From positions 2,976,001 to 3,040,000 of the forward strand of contig NZ_CP093310.2 of assembly GCF_022631235.3 (NCBI RefSeq): a stretch of DNA of 64,000 bases, in the 5' to 3' direction. The notes below the pieces were generated by a model. The model did not search any database. It was not told where the DNA came from and saw only the letters and a program-made list of their open reading frames with translations. The position numbers were made by a program, and so were the translations under genes. The stretch comes from Psychrobacter raelei (GTDB lineage: Bacteria; Pseudomonadota; Gammaproteobacteria; Pseudomonadales; Moraxellaceae). Numbering within the stretch: the stretch's first letter is position 1; each line of letters starts with the position of its first letter. This document shows, in pieces, positions 57,376 through 64,000 of this stretch.

Positions 57376-58893
57376 ATGTCATTAACTGCTCCGTCCGCTC
57401 AAATGCCCGCTTACATGAGTGACCCGACCGATGAGCAGTTGGCTGCTTTAAACATGGCCATGGACGGCAAATCCTTTAAAGTCGTGGCCTATGCTGGCGC
57501 CGGTAAGACCACCACTCTTAAGCTTATCGGTGAGCGTCTGCGCGGCCGAGGCCTATATTTGGCCTTCAACAAAGGCATCGCCAATGAGGCCAAACAAAAA
57601 TTCCCAGCTCATGTTGATTGTCGCACCTTTCACTCGCTGGCCTATCGTCATGTGGCGCGCGATATTACTGCCAAATTGTCCTTGCCCAGATTTTCGCCAA
57701 AACGTTTAGGCGATGACTTGGGGTTGCATACCGTACAGGTACGCCGGCAGATAGATGGCAAAACCACTTATGTAAACTTGACCCCTGCCCGCCAAGCTCG
57801 GTTTGTCAGTGATGCGGTCAGCTATTTTTGTAGTACCCATGCCAGCCATCCTGCACCCCGGCACCTGCAGTTCCCAAGTTGGGTCAGTGCTGAGGATGCG
57901 GAGCAATTACGTGAGCGCTTATATCCGGCCGTTGAACAGCGCTGGCTACAATCTACCGATGCACGCCACCCCGCGGGTATTGGTCATGACATTTATCTTA
58001 AGCTTTGGGCACTGTCAAAACCTGTGATTCCAGCCGACTTTATCTTATTCGATGAAGCGCAAGATGCTGACCCATTAATGATGGGTATCTTAACTCAGCA
58101 GCCGCGTCAGGTTATCTATGTGGGCGATGCGCATCAGCAGATTTATGAGTGGCGAGGCGCGGTCAATGCCATGAAAAAGCTGCCTTTGCCGCAGACCTTG
58201 TTGACCCAATCCTTTCGCTTTGGCGATGACATTGCTGATGTGGCCAACTTATTACTCAAGGCGCTACAAGAGGAGGTGCCACTCAAAGGCAATCCTAATA
58301 AAACCTCCACAACCCATAAAACCTCAGGCAGTGCAAAAAAAGACGCCATCTTATGTCGTACCAATGCCGCTGCTATGGCACAGTTATTGGCAGGATTAAA
58401 AAACGGCCATAAAGTAGCGCTACAGGCCGACGCCGATAGAATGCTTAAATTCTGTCACGCGGCCGAAAGCTTAAAAGCAGGCAAGTCTGCTTATGGCGTG
58501 CCCGAATTGGCTTACTTTTATAACTGGAATGATGTGCAAGATTATGCCGAGACCAATGAAGGCAGTGATTTAAAGACCTTGGTAAAATTGGTCGATGACC
58601 ATGGCACCGATGTGCTGTCCAAAGCAGTCAACAGCTTAACTGATGTGCGTGATGCCGATTATGTCATCTCTACTGCCCACAAGGCCAAAGGTCTTGAATG
58701 GGGCCGAGTACAGCTTGATGATGACTTTTATTATGACGTTACGCCCAATGGTATAAAAATCAGCCCCGAGGAGCTGCGTTTATTATATGTGGCCTGCACC
58801 CGAGCTCAGGATAATTTAGACATTGCCAATATCAGTGATCTCATCTCTGGATTAAGAGATGGCAAAAAAGTTATCTATAATAAGTCGCCATAA
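57376..58893 (+). CDS. UvrD/Rep-family (FBH1-like) DNA helicase
   Basis: A 505-residue superfamily 1 helicase. Motif I is VVAYAGAGKTTTLKLIGERLRG near residue 35, motif II FILFDEAQDADPLMM near residue 230, motif III VGDAHQQIYEWRGAVN, and the C-terminal part has TAHKAKGLEWGRVQL and LRLLYVACTRAQDNL (motifs V and VI). The overall layout resembles bacterial homologues of the eukaryotic FBH1 helicase, shorter than UvrD. It likely acts on recombination or repair intermediates. The start at 57376 follows AGGTAATAAT; an in-frame ATG at 57334 adds 14 residues. dusC follows 51 bp later. Confidence 0.9.
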   Translation: MSLTAPSAQMPAYMSDPTDEQLAALNMAMDGKSFKVVAYAGAGKTTTLKLIGERLRGRGLYLAFNKGIANEAKQKFPAHVDCRTFHSLAYRHVARDITAKLSLPRFSPKRLGDDLGLHTVQVRRQIDGKTTYVNLTPARQARFVSDAVSYFCSTHASHPAPRHLQFPSWVSAEDAEQLRERLYPAVEQRWLQSTDARHPAGIGHDIYLKLWALSKPVIPADFILFDEAQDADPLMMGILTQQPRQVIYVGDAHQQIYEWRGAVNAMKKLPLPQTLLTQSFRFGDDIADVANLLLKALQEEVPLKGNPNKTSTTHKTSGSAKKDAILCRTNAAAMAQLLAGLKNGHKVALQADADRMLKFCHAAESLKAGKSAYGVPELAYFYNWNDVQDYAETNEGSDLKTLVKLVDDHGTDVLSKAVNSLTDVRDADYVISTAHKAKGLEWGRVQLDDDFYYDVTPNGIKISPEELRLLYVACTRAQDNLDIANISDLISGLRDGKKVIYNKSP

Positions 58894-58944
58894 ATAAAAC
58901 AGATACGTTATCATGCCCTCTTTTAGCCCATACGTGTGACCGCC

Positions 58945-59916
58945 ATGTCTTTTTCTGACCAGTTTTTTTCATCGCCTGTCCGTCTTTTGGCGCCCATGGA
59001 GGGGCTTACAGACCCACTGATGCGCCAAATACTCACCCAAATTGCCAGCGACTTGGGTCGCCCTTATGATTGGTCGGTCAGTGAGTTTATCCGTATTACT
59101 CATCATGTCTTGCCTGAGCATGTCTTTTACCGCTTCGTCCCTGAGCTGTTGCAGTCAGGCACAACCGATAGCGGCACCCCTATTCATGTGCAGCTGCTTG
59201 GCAGTGAGCCTAAGCTTATGGGTGCCAATGCCTTGGCAGCCGCTGAGCTTGGCGCACCAGCAATTGACCTAAATTTTGGCTGTCCAGCAAAAACGGTGAA
59301 CAATCACCGCGGCGGCAGTGTGCTGCTCGATGAGCCACGCCTCATGCGTGATATCATCTCTGCGGTGCGAGAGGCTGTGCCGGCTCACATTCCGGTCTCG
59401 GCTAAAATTCGCTTGGGCTATAATGACGCCAACAATATCGATGATATCCGCCAAGCCATTGCCGATAGCGGCGCTGACTGGCTGACCATTCATGCCCGCA
59501 CCAAGACTCAAGGCTATAAGCCGCCTGCTTATTGGGAAAAGATTGTGGCATTTACTGAGCTACCGATACCCATTATTGCCAATGGCGAGATTTGGAATGC
59601 GCAGCACGCGCATCAGTGTATTGCGCAGTCTCATACGTCACATGTGATGCTCGGCCGCGGTGCCGTGACCCGCCCAGATTTAGTGGCCCAAATTGATAAC
59701 CCAGAGAGCGTCATTGAGTGGCAACATCTGATTGCACATCAAATTGCCTTTTTGCAAGGGGAGGCCAAGAATGACTTGGTGCTTATTGGCCGTTACAAAC
59801 AGTGGTTAGGTATGCTCAGTAAAGGCTATGTGGAGGCCAAACAGCTGTGGGAGCAGATTAAACGTGAGCGCAATAAGCAGACCATTGTTGATTTGCTACA
59901 AGCACAGTTAGGCTAA
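58945..59916 (+). CDS. dusC: tRNA-dihydrouridine synthase, DusC-like
   Basis: Flavoenzyme reducing uridine to dihydrouridine in the tRNA D-loop. The barrel start VRLLAPMEGLTDPLMRQ is clear; LNFGCPAKTVNNHRGGSVLL carries the catalytic Cys (in FGCPAK) and the NHRGG pattern typical of the DusC branch. VSAKIRLGYND and LTIHARTKTQGYKPPAYWE, IIANGEIW and MLGRGAVTRPDLVAQI complete the flavin site. The ATG at 58945 is preferred to the in-frame GTG at 58936. The gene follows the helicase and may be co-transcribed. Confidence 0.9.
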   Translation: MSFSDQFFSSPVRLLAPMEGLTDPLMRQILTQIASDLGRPYDWSVSEFIRITHHVLPEHVFYRFVPELLQSGTTDSGTPIHVQLLGSEPKLMGANALAAAELGAPAIDLNFGCPAKTVNNHRGGSVLLDEPRLMRDIISAVREAVPAHIPVSAKIRLGYNDANNIDDIRQAIADSGADWLTIHARTKTQGYKPPAYWEKIVAFTELPIPIIANGEIWNAQHAHQCIAQSHTSHVMLGRGAVTRPDLVAQIDNPESVIEWQHLIAHQIAFLQGEAKNDLVLIGRYKQWLGMLSKGYVEAKQLWEQIKRERNKQTIVDLLQAQLG

Positions 59917-59971
59917 AAACAGCTCTGGTGTTTAACAAGCTTATTAACAACGCAACCACTTAGCGTAACAA

Positions 59972-60397
59972 TCAGACCGCCATACGCAGTGCTAGATAGA
60001 ACAGCATAAAGCAGCATGCCATGGATAGTGCCCAGACAATAGAGCGTAACGTGGGCAAATTAACAATATAGGCAATGCCATAGCCCACTCGCAGCACAAT
60101 ATAAAGCACGGCCAAATAGTTAATGACAATCTGAGGCACAAAGAACAGCATGGCCACAATGACTGAGGCCAAAAATATGGGCAGACTCTCAAAGCTGTTT
60201 TGCTGAGCGGCATTGGCACGAGCCGCTTTACCGCTAAACGTTGCCAGCACTTCACGGGGGTGTGCATTGTCTGCCATACCAAACCCGCCGAGTACCTTAG
60301 CGAGCAAAGTAAATATAAAAGGCAAGGCACTGGCAATTATCATGGTCCAAATCGCCACGCCGGAAGAATCAGGTATCAGGGCAAAGAACCAACTCAT
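59972..60397 (-). CDS. MAPEG family membrane protein
   Basis: A 141-residue membrane protein with four predicted helices and the MAPEG signature ARANAAQQNSFESLPIFLASVIV near residue 57 (Asn-Ser-Phe-Glu block). Members of this family can act on glutathione or lipids; bacterial ones are mostly uncharacterised. It lies 20 bp downstream of the OsmC gene on the same strand and is probably co-transcribed with it. TTGGCACGAGCC-like alternatives upstream do not matter; the start at 60397 follows AAAGGACAGTCC. Confidence 0.88.
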   Translation of the reverse strand: MSWFFALIPDSSGVAIWTMIIASALPFIFTLLAKVLGGFGMADNAHPREVLATFSGKAARANAAQQNSFESLPIFLASVIVAMLFFVPQIVINYLAVLYIVLRVGYGIAYIVNLPTLRSIVWALSMACCFMLFYLALRMAV

Positions 60398-60417
60398 AGG
60401 ACTGTCCTTTTGGCTTG

Positions 60418-60864
60418 TTAGCTTGCGACCACTTCAAAGCTGTGGGTAATATTTACGCCGCCTGCGGCCAACATCTTGCTCGCTGAACAGTATTTGTCTG
60501 CAGAGAGCTCAACCGCTTTGGCCACTTGTTTTTCTTTAACATCCTTACCGGTCACCACAAAATGCAAATGAATATCGGTGAACACCGCAGGCACTGTATC
60601 AGCTCGTACTGCTGAGAGTTCACAGCGCACATCTTCAATGTCTTGACGTCCCTTCTCTAAAATACCCACCACATCATAGCTGGCGCAGCCGCCTAAACCC
60701 AGTAAAATCAACTCCATAGGACTGGCGCCATTGGTTTTATTACCATCCACATCGACGGTTTGACCGGAAGGGGCCGTGCCCAAAAAATGTCTGTCTTTTT
60801 GCCACACCAGCTCACCTTGTAACGGCATGGCTTTTGGATCGATGGTAGGAGTTTTGGTGCTCAT
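60418..60864 (-). CDS. OsmC family protein (YhfA-like)
   Basis: A 148-residue OsmC-fold protein. The family core GASPMELILLGLGGCASYDVVGILEKGRQDIEDVRCELSAVRAD holds one of the two redox cysteines (GGCAS near residue 79), and the second is in SADKYCSASKMLAAGGVNI near residue 128. OsmC-type proteins reduce organic or inorganic peroxides; the YhfA branch is less certain. It is the first gene of a two-gene unit with the MAPEG gene. Confidence 0.9.
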   Translation of the reverse strand: MSTKTPTIDPKAMPLQGELVWQKDRHFLGTAPSGQTVDVDGNKTNGASPMELILLGLGGCASYDVVGILEKGRQDIEDVRCELSAVRADTVPAVFTDIHLHFVVTGKDVKEKQVAKAVELSADKYCSASKMLAAGGVNITHSFEVVAS

Positions 60865-61014
60865 AGTCAGTCTCTTATCGTTGGGTTTATTATCATTTGT
60901 TATTCTTAAACAAAACCAAGCTTAATCGTACCACGCTCTTGTAAGGATGCAAATACGCTTCACGTAATCATTGTCTTCAATTAATCTTATCAGCGGTTTT
61001 TGGACTTAAAAATT

Positions 61015-61047
61015 AAAAAGGCCAGATAGTAAGCTATCTAGCCTTTG
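61015..61047 (-). terminator. terminator of the GDSL autotransporter gene
   Basis: AAAGGC and AGATAG pair with CTATCT and GCCTTT around TAAG (61017-61046, one unpaired base on each side), with a T-run on the minus strand. Confidence 0.85.
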
Positions 61048-61082
61048 TCTTTTATCCGTACTATTGAGGCTATTAGCGCCAA

Positions 61083-63068
61083 TTAAAACGAGCTGCTAAG
61101 TCCCACAAACACACTGGTCATATCGTCGTTATCGCCGCTAGAGTGTGATACACCTGCATTGGCATTGATATTACCAAACTGACGCGATAAGCCTAACGTC
61201 ATACCAAAGCTGTCATCATCAATCTCTGATTGTGGCGTGGTAAATGGCAGATCCGGCTGAGTGTTTAGACGGGCGCTGACCGCTTTACGATTGTCATCCA
61301 ATTGCTTTTGATAATGCAAATCTCCAAACACATTTAAGCGATCACTTAAACGGCTGCTGGCTTTGATACCCAAAGTGCCATAAGTGGTATTGTATTTTTG
61401 CTCTTCAAACTGCATTGCAATGCCTGTAACTTGTTTTTCACGAATGGCATCTAACGTCACTCGGTTCACCGTGGCGCCCAGATAAGGGGTCACAGTGGTA
61501 TCACTAAATTGAGCCATATTGGCGATTGGCATGGGGTAACCGGCCTGCACCGTGGCATAGTAGCGCTTACCATCTGCTTGCGACTTAAAGCTTTGCTTTA
61601 TGTTGTCTAGACTCACTGTCCGGTTTAGATCCATATCGATTTTGCCATAGCCAATGGCGCCATTGAGCTGAAATTGACCCAGTTTATTGCTGTGATAAAG
61701 ACCCACGCCAAGCTCATCTAAATCGACATCATTAAAGCCACTGCGTCTATTGGCATCAAGCTCGGTTTGGCTCATATTGGCATAAATACCACTGACAGCG
61801 TCAGGGCTACCGGCATGATCAAAATCCATACCCAATAATAGCTGAGTATTACCACTGCTATCAAAGCCTGCTGCATCTAAAGAGTTGACATCGGCTGAGG
61901 CCCATATTGAAGGGCCGGTATTTTGCTTGGTGTTAGTAGAGCTTTGTCGCCCATTGATGTGTGTCTGCAAACGCTGGTTGGTCGCCATTCCGGCTTGGGT
62001 GGCAATGTGAGGTAATACACCCACTTGACTGGGCGCAGTCACCACCGCATTGGCATAATCGGCAATCATCTGATGGGCGCGGCCTGTGGGATGAACGCCA
62101 TCGGCGAAGAAATAGCTGTTTTCAGCACCGGCTTCCTTCAAGTTATCTCGACCACATTCAAGCGAGCTACTGGTTTTACAAGCCGCCTCGTTGACATTGG
62201 TATAGCCGTAGGCAGCAGGGTCTGCTGCCACTTGCTGCAATAAGCTAAACGTATCTAGTGGAATAATATTGGCACCTGATTGCTTTAATTCTTGGTACAA
62301 AGCATTGTTGTAGGCAACTGCTAATCTATTCCCAGTTTTTTTAAAAGGATCCTCGCCTAGGCTCTCTTTTAAAAATGTATTTTCTTTAATTGCCTCATCT
62401 GCTTGAATAGTCTCAGGTGTCAGTCCAACATCAGGTATATTCGGAACTAAAATATATTCAGCACCATTAGTGTGTAATCTACTAACTGTAGCACTTTGAT
62501 CTTCTACTGCTGGAAGAATATAACCATCAATTGCTTTCTGAATAGTTTCTCCTTTATTAGAGATAAAGCTCCCAATATTTTTTTGTATGTAATCTGAAGC
62601 AGCAAACAAATCATTAGCACCAATCCAAACTGAATATAGACCATTTGGATCCACATTATTATTGGCCAGATAAGTATCTAGCTGAGTTTTTGCAGAAGCA
62701 ACAGGTAGCCCTTCTCTTTCAACATCAACCCCTGCCCTTGCACCACCAATGGCATAGTTGTTGCCTGATTTTTTATCGAAAATGGTGTTGGCGGTCGAGC
62801 TAAATCCTAGCTGCTCAGCAAATGAGGTGGCCCAAGTATTATCAGGGTTGGTGGTGAATTGACCTGACTCTGCTTTGTCTAATACCGGCTTAAAATAACC
62901 GCCATCTGTCAAGCTATCACCAAAAAAGGTGACGCTGCTATAGTCGCTGGCATGGGCACTGCTTATGCCTGCTAATGTAACGGCTAAAATAGCTTGGGAT
63001 AAGGTCTTTATAGAGGGGGTATACAAGCGCGGCTGTGTGGCTTGTTGATACAGGTGAGATTTAATCAT
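61083..63068 (-). CDS. GDSL esterase/lipase autotransporter (EstA-like)
   Basis: A 661-residue outer-membrane esterase. A basic signal peptide ends near SSAHA around residue 40. The GDSL domain follows: FFGDSLTDGGYF with the catalytic Ser near residue 47, SVWIGANDLF, and DGVHPTGRAHQ with the Asp/His pair near residue 323. From about residue 400 to the end is the autotransporter barrel, ending in VGLSSSF. The start at 63068 is chosen for AAGGAAG upstream and the fitting signal peptide; an in-frame ATG at 63119 has none. Positions 62290-62700 are visibly more AT-rich than the flanks, within the same reading frame. Confidence 0.93.
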   Translation of the reverse strand: MIKSHLYQQATQPRLYTPSIKTLSQAILAVTLAGISSAHASDYSSVTFFGDSLTDGGYFKPVLDKAESGQFTTNPDNTWATSFAEQLGFSSTANTIFDKKSGNNYAIGGARAGVDVEREGLPVASAKTQLDTYLANNNVDPNGLYSVWIGANDLFAASDYIQKNIGSFISNKGETIQKAIDGYILPAVEDQSATVSRLHTNGAEYILVPNIPDVGLTPETIQADEAIKENTFLKESLGEDPFKKTGNRLAVAYNNALYQELKQSGANIIPLDTFSLLQQVAADPAAYGYTNVNEAACKTSSSLECGRDNLKEAGAENSYFFADGVHPTGRAHQMIADYANAVVTAPSQVGVLPHIATQAGMATNQRLQTHINGRQSSTNTKQNTGPSIWASADVNSLDAAGFDSSGNTQLLLGMDFDHAGSPDAVSGIYANMSQTELDANRRSGFNDVDLDELGVGLYHSNKLGQFQLNGAIGYGKIDMDLNRTVSLDNIKQSFKSQADGKRYYATVQAGYPMPIANMAQFSDTTVTPYLGATVNRVTLDAIREKQVTGIAMQFEEQKYNTTYGTLGIKASSRLSDRLNVFGDLHYQKQLDDNRKAVSARLNTQPDLPFTTPQSEIDDDSFGMTLGLSRQFGNINANAGVSHSSGDNDDMTSVFVGLSSSF

Positions 63069-63685
63069 CTTGACTTCCTTGTCATAGCATAAAGTAAACA
63101 TAAAATAAGGCATGAACAATGCGCCGATCAGCGAAGCACTGTGGTGACACTCTGCATCGCAACCTACATGACCTTCACACTAACAGGGATAATAACCGAG
63201 CAATAACAACCACCTTAACATCACTCACCTGGTCGCAACTTTTATTACGGCCATCGCTATTATTGTCGCTTATTATAGTGTACGATTGTACACAACAGGC
63301 CAAAAGCTGGCAAATTGTTTCATCCCTAGCAACAAAATAGCACACTCTAATGGATTTGACCCCAAGTTATTTTACTCGCTGTGCAGCGTATATTTTTAGG
63401 GCTTTCTATTAAGTGTAGTTTAGCGGTTAGTGTGATTTTTTTGGCGCTTAAGCCAATGAATTGGTTGATATTTAAGTGGCTAGGTCATAGATAAGGTGTG
63501 AAACATTTTATATCAAAATATGATTACCATTTAACTTGATTTACTGGTTTAATAGAGGTAACGAATTTCAGTCTGTCTGTTTTTTGTTGTTTATTGGAAA
63601 TTAAAACGATAACAGATATTCAAGCGCAGCTTTAAGGCAGTAGACTGATTTTATTTCAACATTTCTAAATTTTAAGGTTTTCGTC
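63069..63685. other. divergent intergenic region between the GDSL autotransporter gene and rppH
   Basis: About 617 bp with no gene. The 63119-63340 ORF has no protein-like character. No clear promoter pair, repeat or RNA was recognised; promoters for both divergent genes must lie here. Confidence 0.4.
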
Positions 63686-64000
63686 ATGATTGATGCAGAC
63701 GGCTTTAGAGCCAATGTCGGTATCATCTTGGCAAATACACAAGGACAAGTACTATGGGCAAAACGAGTTGGTCATGATTCTTGGCAGTTCCCGCAAGGGG
63801 GTATCGATGAGGGAGAAACCCCTCTTGATGCTATGTACCGAGAGCTGTGGGAGGAGGTAGGCTTATATCCTCGACACGTCCAGCTTTTGGCTGCTACTGA
63901 CAATTGGCTAAGGTATCGCCTGCCCAAACGTTACATACGTCACGGGCAGCATCCTTTGTGTATAGGGCAAAAACAGAAGTGGTTTTTGCTTAAGCTAGAT
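63686..64000 (+). CDS. rppH: RNA pyrophosphohydrolase RppH, partial (cut by window end)
   Basis: Nudix hydrolase that removes pyrophosphate from the 5' end of mRNA and starts 5'-dependent decay. Only the first 105 residues are present. [45 protein letters not shown] is typical, and the Nudix box reads [23 protein letters not shown] with the catalytic [16 protein letters not shown] is the RppH-specific segment. TTAAGG at 63672-63677 precedes the ATG by 8 bp. It runs off the window. Confidence 0.95.
   Translation, partial: MIDADGFRANVGIILANTQGQVLWAKRVGHDSWQFPQGGIDEGETPLDAMYRELWEEVGLYPRHVQLLAATDNWLRYRLPKRYIRHGQHPLCIGQKQKWFLLKLD

Overview
The window looks like a chromosomal segment of a Moraxellaceae gammaproteobacterium, most likely Psychrobacter. 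This is inferred from moderate-to-low GC, the protein sequences, the ribH-nusB-thiL-pgpA and rpmI-rplT-pheS-pheT-ihfA orders, and the DUF1852/core-MetE methionine module typical of Acinetobacter and Psychrobacter. It is mostly housekeeping DNA. I see no prophage, insertion sequence, CRISPR array or defence island. A perfect parS-like 16-mer at 23519-23534 suggests the segment lies in the origin-proximal part of the chromosome.

Layout. 1-5.4 kb: thiC (thiamine pyrimidine synthesis), then an ESPR-type autotransporter with a long Pro-Thr-Glu/Val linker. 5.5-7.4 kb: class I fructose-bisphosphate aldolase (minus) and a META-domain lipoprotein. 7.7-11.5 kb: an oxygen-dependent, folate- and cobalamin-independent methionine synthase module (mesX/DUF1852, mesD, flavin reductase) behind a MetR-like palindrome, followed by a TauE/SafE transporter. 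11.7-15.1 kb: glmU-glmS (minus), UDP-GlcNAc supply. 15.4-19.8 kb: ribH, nusB, thiL, pgpA and hisF (minus). 20.1-25.4 kb: Na/Pi symporter, homoserine kinase fused to a DUF7336-like tail, parS, DUF2007 protein, class II amidotransferase, YchJ. 25.6-30.2 kb: ceramidase-like secreted protein interrupted by an in-frame TGA, DUF2147 protein, a hypothetical protein and a secreted DNA/RNA endonuclease. 30.4 kb: tRNA-Ser(GGA).

30.7-42.4 kb is an accessory redox neighbourhood: iron alcohol dehydrogenase, LysR regulator, DoxX, FMN reductase, YoaK membrane protein, isochorismatase-like hydrolase, GNAT, two pirins, nitroreductase, SDR and a metallo-beta-lactamase-fold hydrolase. The gene content suggests a response to quinones or electrophiles, but this is inference. 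42.5-48.5 kb: rluA, trxA, rho with a long leader, a glycine-zipper lipoprotein, a YpfJ-type metallopeptidase and an Ala/Glu/Thr-rich lipoprotein. 48.6-53.6 kb: rpmI-rplT, pheS-pheT and ihfA (minus), with infC absent upstream. 54-57 kb: hisIE and tatABC. 57.2-60.9 kb: an unlisted 40-codon ORF, a UvrD-like helicase, dusC, MAPEG and OsmC proteins. 61-63 kb: a GDSL esterase autotransporter. The window ends inside rppH.

Most transcription units end in clear intrinsic hairpins, several of them bidirectional between convergent genes. The items most worth a second look are the mesX/mesD operon with its palindromic control region, the ceramidase-like gene (in-frame TGA followed by a conserved-looking C-terminus, and apparent loss of the nucleophile serine), the parS site, the homoserine kinase fusion and the 40-aa ORF at 57166-57288.
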